A stretch of DNA of 64,000 bases from assembly GCA_010093605.1 (NCBI GenBank), contig MU004187.1, positions 2,100,830-2,164,829 of the forward strand, given 5' to 3'. The position numbers were made by a program, and so were the translations under genes. The DNA is from Lophium mytilinum (lineage: Eukaryota > Ascomycota > Dothideomycetes > Mytilinidiales > Mytilinidiaceae). Every line of letters starts with the position of its first letter. Within the stretch, counting starts at the first letter, position 1. The notes under the pieces are model-generated. The model was not told where the DNA came from. It saw nothing but the letters and a program-made list of their open reading frames with translations, and made no database searches. Below, piece by piece: positions 30,193 through 41,400 of this stretch.

Positions 30193-32758
30193 CGCAGTGT
30201 TGAAGGGCCAAGAGCTTCGTCGCAGCGAAAAGCTTACAGCTCGACGAGTCGGGAGGGCGGGGCGGAGGAGCTGAGGGCAGATGCCCAGCTAAGAATAACG
30301 TTGCGATCGCCCGGGGGCCTTGAGGGGGCCGGTCAGGGTGGGATTCAAGCCGCGGGCGCCCCTTTCGAGCCTGTGTGCGGCGGCATAGCAATTGAGGCGA
30401 GACTGAGGATATGAAGGGTGAGGACAGTGTACCTAGAGTCTCCATCGCGATGCCTCCCCAGCCGCACGTGAGTGAGCCCAGGCTGACTGACAGCTGCGAG
30501 CCGCACCCTTCCAAGAGCCCTCCAAGAGCCCTCCAAGACGCATCGCGACACTCTGCCGACGCGAGGGGAGCGGGCCCCGCGAACTGCCATATCGAGGGCG
30601 GTGGCAGTGCACCGCTTGTTGCGTCGTGGTGGGCTATTCTTGCATGCCCGCCGAAACGCTCACCATTCACGATTCAGACCGACTTGCCATTTGCGGCTTC
30701 GACCACTCCTCGCCCTCTCACGCCCCACTTTGTATCGCGCTGTCCAGCTGCTGGAGCCGTATGGGGAGACACAGGTGTAATCCTTCTCGCGATCCACCGC
30801 CTTCAGCCTCCTGCATGCCAGCCGCGTGCATATGAGGCGGCCATGTAGCCGTCCAGACATAGTCGACATGCCACGGCCTCTTGGTCTTGTCAATGCTTGT
30901 CGCAGCCCCTGGTAGCCAGCATTCGTGGCCTCACTTGATACACTCTGCGTTGTAGACTGATATTTGGGAGGGTCGTTGAGAGCATGGCTTCTAGCTCCAA
31001 GACTCTTGCATGAGAGTGTTTTCTCAGCTTTATCTATTTTTGGAACATTGAAAGCATCCAGGGACGCCGCTAGGCACGCCGTGCATACTGCTCACTACAT
31101 GATTGAAGGCTTTTCTCCGTGTCATGGTCCAGAAGCTCACCCAACACCACCGCCTGCTGTAGTGGTTGCAGGCATTGGGAAAAGCAATACATCGACCACT
31201 CTGGAAGACGGCCTACATACGATGCGGTAGTGCCAGCGTACGCACCTGCAGAGCCCGATATGTGCAATCTCGGCCTTCCATCCGTCGTATCCGAGATGAT
31301 CCTGCAATATCAAGACTCCCTCACACCGTAGACCCAAGACTACGTCTTCTGTGCTAGTAGGATACAGACCTACATGTGTGCTCAAACTATCTCACGAATA
31401 CACTTCGAAGCCCCAGCGAGAGACACTTGCCAAAGATCTATCTGATCATCTCAGAGTCACATTACCCTTGAATGCCCGGAGCTCATCAAGCCTTGGGAGT
31501 AAGCTCGTACAGACCAAAGTCAAGGTAGAGCGAGATTTGGAGAGTGTAGTTTCATAGTGAATACTTCAGGCTGATAACCACCTACTCTGGTCTTTTTTTT
31601 TTCTCTCGATCCTTCCTGTCACACTCATCACGTGTTGAGTCCTGTTTTCAAATATCCTTTCAAACTTCTTTCTCGGCATGCCATAGATCACGGAAGAGAT
31701 CCTATGAATTTAGAGAGACTCATCCGAAGGTAGTGCTGGATTTGATCTTTACGGTTAGTTGCATGCTTGACGCTCTTGCTGAAATTAGAAGCCTGTCGCA
31801 TTATCTACCGTCCATGTATGTACAATCATCTCCAGTGCAAACTTTCCTAATCTGGCTTGTCACTGGATCTGCGCCGGAATTCGCGATCGCGGTTCGCACA
31901 GCATGACTCATGCCTCCGAAGGCTTCCGTCCAGCATCTACACCCTCTCAAAGTTATCGCGCAAACACCATCTCGGAGGCAGAAGCGTAGGCGACCGCAAC
32001 ACGTATCTTCGCTGACTCCACATTGACCCGCTTGGAAGACATCGGTGCCGACATCGGGCCCCAACACACTTTACATCACGCCCTCTTGTCATCGACGATG
32101 CCTACGACTACACAGCCGAGTTCATAGCGGTCATTTGAGCTGCAGACTGACCAGGCGGCGATGGAGAGAGACACTTGCAGTCTTCAGATGACCTGCATCG
32201 AGCTCTCTTCGCGAAGCACGGACGTAGTTGTCGAGGCAGAGCCCTGTTTGCCTCAGGCCTGGCCTCGTTGACGCCTCACGAACGACTGTCCTCTTGTCCT
32301 TGTGACATGGGAGCACAGCCGCCTGGAACACTTTGGTTGAACTTCAAGCGGCGATAGCTGTACAGATAGCAGCAGACATTGCGAAGCCACACTTGGCTGT
32401 TGCGGCACATGGCGCTTCAGCTTAGCAAACGACCAGCATCAGCGAAATCTCTAAGATATTTGGAATTGATTGGACAAAGAGTGCGTGTACAGGGACCGCG
32501 TGGAGAAAGTTTGGTGTTCTGGTTCCTGAGTGTGCCGACTTCGCCACACAATTGCGCACGGGCCCCTTCTCGATCTAGTCACACATCATCGACGACACGT
32601 TTGCGGGATGAGTCACTTCGTGTTCTGACTGTTTCCCATGGCGTGATTGCTCCTATAAAGACTGCCGACAGGTACCTTTCCGTAAGTCCCCCACATTCAG
32701 TTGTCTTGTCTTCGCCATTGGCGACGACTTTCTCGCTCTCCTACACCATTCCATCATC
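30193..32758. other. Long gene-poor region
   Basis: About 2.6 kb. Several open frames of 60-190 codons exist on both strands but none shows a domain, codon pattern or splice partner I can support. The segment 30300-30870 is GC-rich and likely contains the promoter and 5' UTR of the Gln-rich gene. A T-tract follows at about 31590-31600. Confidence 0.5.
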
Positions 32759-33115
32759 ATGGGCCAAAGACGAAATAGAAAGCGGACCAGGAGTCGGCCG
32801 CGTCACCGAGACGCCGGCAAAGCACGCTCACTACACTCTCGCATGAACTCGCTCGATACCAACTCAACCTATTCCGCATCTTCTCAATCATATTTCCAGC
32901 CTTCCGCCGGTCCTCTCGCGAGCCGACCGGCAGATCATTGGCATCAAACGTATACTGCATGGCAGGACCGCCTCCGTCAGCAGGAGGTGTCTTTGGAAGC
33001 TCAACGGCTTCGCTTCTTCGGAGGCGAAGCCGGTGATGAAGTAAGCCTGTTCGAACCTATGTTGAAGGTTGTCACGGATCTCTTCGATGGTCACACCGAC
33101 TACGTCGATCCGTGA
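32759..33115 (+). CDS. Small uncharacterised protein, 118 aa
   Basis: Intronless frame from ATG (CATCATGGGCC). The N terminus is strongly basic (MGQRRNRKRTRSRPRHRD), a possible nuclear or nucleolar signal. The remainder is mixed and probably folded: HQTYTAWQDRLRQQEVSLEA, RLRFFGGEAGDEVSLFEPML, ending LFDGHTDYVDP. It resembles an uncharacterised family I have met in Dothideomycetes, with the same basic head and FGG...YVDP tail, but I cannot confirm this. No role is proposed. Confidence 0.55.
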   Translation: MGQRRNRKRTRSRPRHRDAGKARSLHSRMNSLDTNSTYSASSQSYFQPSAGPLASRPADHWHQTYTAWQDRLRQQEVSLEAQRLRFFGGEAGDEVSLFEPMLKVVTDLFDGHTDYVDP

Positions 33116-34476
33116 CAGGTCCCCATCCCTTCATCATGTTCCCACTTCACTCCACTCCCCACTCTTTGCCCTGCTGGCGGAAGACAAGACGACACCCATC
33201 TCTGAGCGAGCCAAGCTTATAACTTTGCGCGTCTTACGCAGGTTGATGCTCCATCCCTGCGACTCTCGACGACTGCTAGCGCTGGGCACCTGTCCATAGC
33301 AATACATCACTCTCCTTCGCTTCGCACCCGGCCGGCGCGCGCGTGCAAGCATCTCCGATTCGTTTGAAGTGGTGACGTCGCCGTGATTTGGATTCACATC
33401 CTCAATCTTCACAGTTTTGGTGACTCTGGGAGCCATGTCGAAGGCGTGGGACAAACAGGGCCAGGACTCGTAGCAGTGAAGGCACTGTGCTCTCGGCTCG
33501 GCTGGGTCGAGAGATACGGTGTCGGATCGGTCCAGCAGGCCCGACCCTAGGACTTCGGCTTTGCGCATGTGCGGAGGATAGTAGGGCAAAATCTGTGTCG
33601 CTGCGGCTCGATGCACACACGTCTAGGTTCTGTTGCTCGAGCTGATCACTCGTAGCTAGACCTGGCTGTGTTTGAGCGTCGCCGTCTTTTGGAAAGGGAA
33701 AGGGCATGCGCAACCGGTGGAGGAGTCACCAAACCTACATTCGCCTATCTTCTTCCTCAACGGGCTGTTTACAGCAAAATTTCCGGGGGACGTTTTGAAG
33801 ACTTGCATGTTGGAAAATTATCTTTGAAGGGGTTCTATTAGCGATGGTTTTGTTTCTTTATATACCCCATATTTATCAACAATCTAGTTTTTGAGATCCT
33901 AGTCTTATCGTGATTTGAGAAGGCGAAAGCTTGAAACATATATGCAATGACTGTAAGGTTGTGTTCGGTGGTGATGTGAATGAAAGCTGATGTAGGGTGA
34001 CTTGAACAGTTTATATAAAGGATCACGTGCTGACATATTGCGGGACTAGCGCCGATCGATCGATCCAACTACTTACAAGGCACGCGTTTCCGCGTCACTG
34101 CATTCCACCACCACCACCACCGTGCTCTCACAACACCGGCCCAACATCTACGCACGGCTTTATCGCTCTTCCTAGCTGTTCGCTCGTAATACCGTCCGCT
34201 GCAGCATTCATCTGTCGCTCGTTGGAAGACCTCGCAGCCTATCTCATTGTTCTTCACAATGAGAATCACGATCAACCGATCCCAAGAACACCGCGACCTT
34301 CACACCTTGCTGTAACAAAACGTCGAAGTTCGAAGGTTTAATAACGAAGAGACTCTATATTTACTCGCCCTGTCAACATTTGCTGCTTCAAACTCACCCC
34401 GTACTCACCTTCTACAAGAATCCCACCACAACCACGAACCGAAATTTCGGACCCAGCTCTGAGTTGCACAAACAAC
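33116..34476. other. Intergenic region with a weak minus-strand frame
   Basis: A minus-strand frame from the ATG at 33436 to 33134 would encode about 100 basic residues (MAPRVTKTVKIEDVNPNHG); nothing recognisable, so not called as a gene. The rest, including an AT-richer part at 33780-34020, shows nothing. The right end is the promoter of the next gene. Confidence 0.4.
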
Positions 34477-35268
34477 ATGTCAGTGGGTACACCATTTGGC
34501 GCTCCGCGCCCGTCAGGCGAGTGCAACCAGCCAGAGATTCTAGCAGTCCGCTTCTCATTCGGACAACGACCTGAGGCTCCTTCGAACGGTGTTCCGCCAG
34601 CCTCGTGGGGCAACCCGGACAACGAACCCTCTACCTACAATGCTCGACTCAATACTACGGACCTTCAACGCGAGTCTTTTCGGCAACGACGATTCAAAGG
34701 CTGCAATCTCACCCTTTATCACCGACTGGAGTGCGGTCATCGAGTCCGGACGAACTTGGTTGAAGACTGCAAGTCGAACTGCTTGGAAGCGGTGCCGGGC
34801 CAGCCATTCTACTGCCAAGATTGCGTCAATGTCCAGAACGACAAAGTATGGAAGGAGACTCAAGCGCAACATGACGCCGCATATCCGCCCATTAGCGGCA
34901 TGTCCCAAGAGCAGTACAACCAATGGTACGATGAAGACCGCCAGCTGCGAACCCTCCACACAGCGAACCTCGCCAACTACGTCGCGCAGCTCAGGACACA
35001 GTGCATAGAAACAGAGAGTTGTGGTGGCCCAGACCTGACACCCGAGGACCTAGAACTAGCTGCTGGATTAGACACACTGGGTCTGTCGGCGCAGTCATCC
35101 CACCAGGAGCTTTCCAATCTCGCCCATCAACAGCGAAACCTCCCCGGGGACACTGCGGAACAGTTACATTGGGCGTTTGGACAGCTTTCCTGCGGCCAGC
35201 AGACCTCACACCCTGATCAAGCGCTGAGATGGGTACAGACGATGCCTGAAGACGACGAGGAGCTATGA
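34477..35268 (+). CDS. Uncharacterised Cys/His-rich protein, 263 aa
   Basis: Intronless, start in context ACAACATGTC. Residues about 75-120 hold a cluster of potential zinc ligands: CNLTLYHRLECGHRV, then EDCKSNCLE, then FYCQDC, a CxnCxHx...CxxxC...CxxC pattern suggestive of a small zinc-binding or treble-clef-like fold. Downstream is a helical segment (YNQWYDEDRQLRTLHTANLA) and an acidic C terminus (PEDDEEL). It resembles uncharacterised proteins of Dothideomycetes as far as I recall. No transmembrane segment or signal peptide. Function unknown. Confidence 0.6.
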   Translation: MSVGTPFGAPRPSGECNQPEILAVRFSFGQRPEAPSNGVPPASWGNPDNEPSTYNARLNTTDLQRESFRQRRFKGCNLTLYHRLECGHRVRTNLVEDCKSNCLEAVPGQPFYCQDCVNVQNDKVWKETQAQHDAAYPPISGMSQEQYNQWYDEDRQLRTLHTANLANYVAQLRTQCIETESCGGPDLTPEDLELAAGLDTLGLSAQSSHQELSNLAHQQRNLPGDTAEQLHWAFGQLSCGQQTSHPDQALRWVQTMPEDDEEL

Positions 35269-36137
35269 AATGCTTGCTTCTATTGATACCCCACAATCAA
35301 ATTCCAATATTCTATATTCCTCTCTTTCCCATGTGATCCACATTTGAGCCCACGCTAGGCATGGAAAAAGTATCGTAACCCCCTAGAATGAAAGAGCGAG
35401 AATATACGTTTTGGAACAGTTGTCAAAAGGATGGGGTAAGCGTGATGCCGAATCTGTAGGTCTGGTCTGAAGGGTCAGGAACGTGACCGCGCGTTGCTGA
35501 GATTTCGCACCCGCGTGAGGCGTCTGCAGGCGTATCATACCCCGCAGTAAGGAAGGACGAGAATATACGACGTAGAGGGGTTGGAAAAAGAATGGGTCAT
35601 TACGTGCAGAGGATACTTACACTTTTGTTGCAAGTCTAGGCATTGTTCACATATTCAACCACGTGTGGCTTACTATCCATATATTCGTAAGACTGCAATT
35701 TGGAGATGAAGCTGTATTAGACTAACGTATGTACAACGACTCGTCAACGGAACCAATCAAAGTCACGCACACCCTTCCCCAAACCGCCGTCTGGCGAAGT
35801 TGCTTTCCCGCCCAGACTTTCCTCTAGGGAACCGAAGGAATTCAGACAGTGGGTCTTTACGAGAGAAACGTCATGATCTCATTATATCCTAATCCGTACC
35901 ATCTAAAACGTTTACCGCCCATATGCAAGAGTTTACAGTACAAGTGCAAGAGAAAACGGGAGTTTGTATGCTGTTACCAGAAATTTCCTATCCAAAAAAT
36001 CTCATGATAACACCGATTCCAATGCTAGAGCTAAAGCGCAAGACTCGCGTGAAAGAACAGGAAAGATGACAGATCAATAGCAGCTACAATAGCCGAAAGA
36101 GATGGTTCGATATTTACGGCAACGTTGTTGTAGTTGG
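35269..36137. other. Intergenic region between convergent genes
   Basis: About 870 bp of 3' flanking sequence. The string GAGAATATACG occurs twice (about 35398 and 35560) with loosely similar flanks. No gene seen. Confidence 0.45.
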
Positions 36138-36988
36138 TCAGTGGGGACTAACGATGGATGTTCTACGCATTCCCGCCTTCCCCGAATCTGGCGTGGCCGC
36201 CTGCAACTCCACCTTGGGTAGGTTTGGCGAGTCCGCCTCGTCCTTCGGCGTTGGCACCTGTGTCACTGGCTCCGTGAGGACCTCTTCGTGTGCGTCCATC
36301 GGGGAAAACGCCTCCAGCGGGCCAATCGGCTCGTCGAGATGCGACCTGTTAAGCGCGAGCTCGAGGTCCTCAGGCGAGAAAGCCGCCTCGCCCGCCTTCG
36401 TACTGGCACTCCCGCGGCCAGTCCGCGGGCGGGATTGCGAGCGACGGCCACCGACGCTGGAATGGCGGGGCCGCAGGGATGATTCGTGCGTGTGTGTGCG
36501 GGAGAGGCCGACTACAATTGAAAACACCACACGTTAGCCAACGAACACTTTTTATGCAGCCATGAAACGTGACTTTTTGAGGCATTTTTTCTTTGCTACA
36601 CACCATTCGTCACGTCCCCCTCCTCCTCGCTGCCCTCCCGTACGCCGCCTTCCTCCCCTTTCGCCATGCTGATTCGCGGCGCTTGCATGCTCAGCCGGCT
36701 GGTTTGGAAGCTTTTCCGCGTCGCGGTGCTGTTCCGCCGACTTGGCATCCGCGACCCCATCGGCGAGTACTGGCTGGACCCGCTCTTCCGCCGCCACGCG
36801 CGCGCGAAGCTGAAGGCTTCCAGCTTCTCTTTGTGCTCGGGGGCGACGGGCCGCCGGTACTTCATGGGCGGCATCTTCTCGCCGGGCTGGTAGACATTGG
36901 GGTCGGGCTTGGATTTGGAGAGGTGAGGGTTGTCGGAGGAGGTGCTGGAGCGCGTGAGGGCACGCTTGATGCGTTGGCGTATAGGCAT
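36138..36988 (-). CDS. Uncharacterised Ser/Arg-rich protein, 252 aa
   Basis: Model: complement(36138-36511, 36604-36988), one 92-nt intron with a CTAAC branch site and a GTGTGT donor. Exon 1 has a basic head (MPIRQRIKRALTRSSTSSDN) and a distinctive block: NVYQPGEKMPPMKYRRPVAP, EHKEKLEAFSFARAWRRKS, SQYSPMGSRMPSRRNS. Exon 2 is Ser/Arg-rich then acidic (FSPEDLELALNRSHLDEP). The YRRPVAPEHKEKLEAFSF block appears to be the conserved core of a fungal family I cannot name. Many RxxS sites suggest phosphorylation. No domain of known function. Confidence 0.6.
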
Positions 36989-38432
36989 GGTGGGAGGTTG
37001 GAATGGGCGTGATTTTTTCTTCCAGCGGGTTTAGGGGGGTGGTGTAGTCGGGATTCGGGGGTGAGATGTGGAGTGGAGCGGCGGTAGGTACGGAGCGGAC
37101 AGGGCGGAGATAAGGTGCAGAGGTGAGGGAGCAATGCCACAGCGCTGTAGCGGGCGTCGCAGAGGGAGAGGTTAAAGGGAGGTCATCTGGGGTCCATCCG
37201 GAGTAATAAGGCCAAGGTGGAGTGAGGGAAGTGAGGCGGGTGGGATTTCCGGACGTCGACGATGGACGTTGAGCTGCGACTCGATCTGGCTTGCCGCGAC
37301 CGGCAGGCATGGCTGGGATGGCTGTTTGGCGTTAGCCGGTGCATCAACGGGATCTGTTGCGTGTTGCGCTTGAGGCGGGATGGCCTGGCCAATTGCGCGG
37401 CGCGGGTTGGCTGCTTTTGAGGCTTTTTTCGACACTGAGGGCGGAGGAGCGGGTGCGTGAAGGGCAGGTCGGGGATGGGCAAGTGGTGAGCGCTGCCGTC
37501 CTCCGGGTCTGGCCATACGGAGCGCTCTAGGACGACAAGCATTGCGTGGCACTCTGGGCGGTTGAGGCTCTTCCAGGACCTCGTCCTGCGCCTTGTGGGA
37601 TTTCGACACGGCGTTATAGAGTAGCTGGTATGTATACACGATGCTTATATTGACCGCACTACCTACCTCTAGGCAGGTATCTACTTTCTGGATTGGCCCG
37701 CTAAGTATCCCGAGAGCCCGCTGTACGTGTACGACGATGTCACGAGCGGCTTCAAGTAGAGGGAGCGTATCGAAACACCAAAACAGTGACAAATAGGTTG
37801 GTATTCCCTAGCTCGCAATCACCCCACTCAACACCACGCCCGGAGACATCCCACTCGCGATGCATGCTTCCAGAACTCAACCGGACCCTGAGACGGTTCC
37901 AGTGTGGCGGTGCGTCACGCGCCACTTCTCTGCTCTTTTGAATTGTGGGGTAACCTGATCGGCGCATCAACTGCGTCATGGAGTACAAGAGGGACGACGT
38001 GCCGGTTTGTGTGAATTCCATCACCACTCACCGCCGCTCCATGACCCCGCTACTGCACCACGCGGCAGCAGATGCTGCAAGTATTGGAAGGCCAGTCTAG
38101 GCTCGACCAGATATCGACCGTGAACGCAGCAAGTAGCCACTGACGGGACAGAATTGACATCGAAGCTTGCCGCAACTAGCTAATCCCAACGCCATGGAGC
38201 GTGCTCGAGTGCCCCTCTTCCCAGATGTGAAGTCCCGTGGCTGCTGGTGATGCCTTTCTGGCAATGGCGCTACCCATGCATGAGGTCATTGCTATAAGAG
38301 ACAGCCTACTTTCACCACCTGCGCCCAGACTACTAATACCCACCTCCCACCTAGTTCTGTGGCTCAGTACACTCTTCCCGTTCTCCTTGTCCTTGTCTCA
38401 CTCTCCAATTCGAGCCCGAGAACCTTGTCACC
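36989..38432. other. Intergenic region upstream of the dehydrin-like gene
   Basis: About 1.4 kb. A 206-codon minus-strand frame (37172-37792) shows only low-complexity Ala/Pro/Arg sequence and is not supported. TATAAG at 38293-38298 lies 140 bp before the next start codon and is a candidate TATA box. Confidence 0.5.
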
Positions 38433-41400
38433 ATGGACAAGCTCAAGAAGATCCTGTAAGGCGGCAGCTCCCAGTCCCTGCCTCCCTGCTAATCCCCCAC
38501 AGCTCCCCCAGCCAAAAACATGACGATCAAGTCTCTGGTCAAGGAGAGCCTGCCACTGCGGGCGCACATCACCCGCCCGGCGTCACTGGTGCATTGACCG
38601 GAGAGGGAAGCCATCTGGGAGCTGCAAAGGGTTCAGAAATCGAGCAGTAAGACAGCCTCACATCTTGATCTTAGACTTCTTTTAATCACAAACTAACCAC
38701 AGTCAAAGCCCCATCTACGATCAGTTCACCCATAACACGACTGGCCCAAACACGACTACTTCGACCACGACTGGCACGACTACTTCGACCTCCTCACACC
38801 CGACTTCTACTGGCGGCAGTCTGCAGCCCGAAAGTCTGTCAAGGCCCGGAGCTGCCGACCAGGCGAGCACTATTGGCGTCAAGGACGGCATAATGGGACA
38901 CCCTACTCAGGAGTCGACTATTCTTCCTGATCGCACTGCAAAGAGGTAGAAAAGCCTCGAGATATATATCAAGATCTCAACATGCTGACTTCGACAGTGG
39001 TAACGATAGCTGGCTCTCGAACACTTCGGGGCGTCAGACCTCCAACGACGGCCTCACTGGTGACCGTGCCTTCCCATTGGCAGGAGGTGTATCCTCCACC
39101 GGCCAGTCCTCTTCCACTCAGCCTAGCCACGGATACCTTTCCAACACCGAAGCCCGCAGGGGCGAGCAGAAGCCTGACTTGGCAACAGCCGCTGCGCAGA
39201 CTGCTTACAACGAGCATGACCACGAACATGCCGGCCATGGCCATACTTTCAAAGGAGACCCATGCTCGGCGGATGAGCACCATGCTACTGTCATCCCCGG
39301 TCCACACGGAACAGACACCGCGAACAGACTCGATCCTCATGTTCCAGGTGCCTTTCCCGACGCCACGCCGGCTGATGAGCGTGAAGAGCCGGGATTCACG
39401 TCCGGCTCGCAACAGCGTGGTGCTGGTCTGGAATCCGCGGGAGTAGGACATGGCCGAGGAATCCACGAATCCGACCGCGAGCCAGGTACGGCGCTCTCTT
39501 CGGATACGCGCCAAGCGCCTACTTCGTCTGAACATCATTATGGACGTGACGCAGCACTCGTTGGAGGGGGGGCAGCGGGTGCAGGTGGACTCTATGAGGC
39601 TACTAAGCACCACAATGACCGGGCCACGCCATCGTCCCAGGACCAGTCCTTCTCCCAGGGCCAACAGCCAATTTCTGAAGCCCCACAACCTCATGCTCTG
39701 GCGCAGGAGTCAATTCCTCAAAGCCAGGATCCTTCCTCCCAGCATCACTATGGCCGTGATGCAGGACTTGTAGGAGGTGGAGCTGCTGCAACCGGTGGTC
39801 TCTACGAAGCTAACAAGCACCACAACGAATCTGCAGTGCCTACTTCTCAGAGTCAGCCTCTTTCCCAGAGCCAGCAGTACCAAGAGCCCCTTTCTCGTAG
39901 CCAGGACCCTCTCTCCCAGCGAGAAGAGCCATCCTCGCAACATCACTATGGCCGCGATGCCGCGCTTGTAGGAGGAGGAGCTGCCGGCGCTGGAGGCCTT
40001 TACGAAGCCAATAAGCACCATAACGAAAGTGCCCCATTTGGCTCTCAAAACGAGCCTCTCTCGCAGACCCAACAGTCCCAAGAGCCCCTTTCTCGAAGCC
40101 AGGAGCCTCTATCCCAGCGAGAAGATCCATCCTCGCAACATCACTACGGCCGCGATGCCGCGCTTGGAGGAGGAGCAGCTGCCGGCGCTGGAGGGCTTTA
40201 CGAAGCCAACAAGCATCATCACGACAATGCCGCACCCACCTCTCAGAACCAGCCTCTCTCACAGAGCCAACAGCCGCTTTCCCAGGCCCATGAGCCTCTG
40301 TCCCAGCAAGAAGAGCCTACTTCCCAGCACCACTATGGCAGGGATGCTGCGCTTGTAGGAGGAGGAGCTGCTGGTGCTGGCGGTCTCTACGAAGCAAACA
40401 AGCATCGTGACGAGACTGTCGCTCCAGGATATCAAGACAACAAGAGCCTTGAGAAGGAGACGAAGAAAGTGGAGAAGCAGCATGAGAAAGAGCAGAAGAA
40501 GCTTGACAGGGAGTACAAGAAGGACGAAAAGAAGTATGAGAAGGAGCAGAGCAAGGATGAGAAGAAGTATGAGAAGGAGCAAGACAAGAAGAGTGGAGGC
40601 GGACTGCTCGGATTTCTTCATCGTGACAAGAAGGATAAGACATCTGACGAGCTTGCCCAGGAGGAGAAAGACTCTAAAGACCACCACTATGGTCGAGATG
40701 CTGCTGTAGTGGGAGGTGCCGGAGCTCTAGGAGCTGGAGCCTACGAAGCCAATCGCGAGCGTCAGGATACGGGCCCAGCCTCGAAGACGATCGGACCCCA
40801 TGACAGCAACGCTGCTAACATTCTTGACCCGAGGGTGCAACCCGAGCCTGAGAAGATGAAAGATCGTACCACTGCCGGACCTCACGACTCCAACATCGCG
40901 AACAAGCTAGATCCCCGCGTCAAGTCCGATCCTGCTAAAGCAGAGGAGAACACCGCAGGCCAGCATCACTATGGCCGCGATGCCGCGGTCGCTGGTGGCG
41001 CCGGAGCTGCAGGCGTCGGAGCCTATGAGGCGGGAAAGCATCATGGCGATGACCAACGTTATGACCCCTCAGCCACATCTGGTACCGGTGCCCAGAACAC
41101 AGGTAGTCCAGAGCAACACCAGCTCCGCCATACTGGCCAGCTTGGTGCCGGTCAGGGCGGTGACGAGGCTCTGAAACAGCACACCGGTCCCCAGGACACT
41201 ACCCAGTCATCCGACCATCACTACGGTCGCGATGCCGCTTTGGCTGGCGGTGCTGGAGCTGTTGGTGCCGGAGAATATGAAGCCAACAAGCATTCAGGTG
41301 GCCAAACCCAGATCCGACGCGACGACCCGAGCGCTTTCGGTGGGGCCGCCTTCTCTTCTCCTACCTCTACCACTTCTCCCACCTCTCCCACGGGTGCTGG

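Noticed and set aside
31801-32846. Possible genes in the 31.8-32.8 kb segment
   Set aside because: Frames of 66-155 codons on both strands, none with recognisable motifs or consistent splice signals.
37172-37792. 206-codon minus-strand frame as a gene
   Set aside because: Low-complexity Ala/Pro/Arg sequence, overlapping alternative frames of the same kind; typical of GC-rich noncoding DNA.
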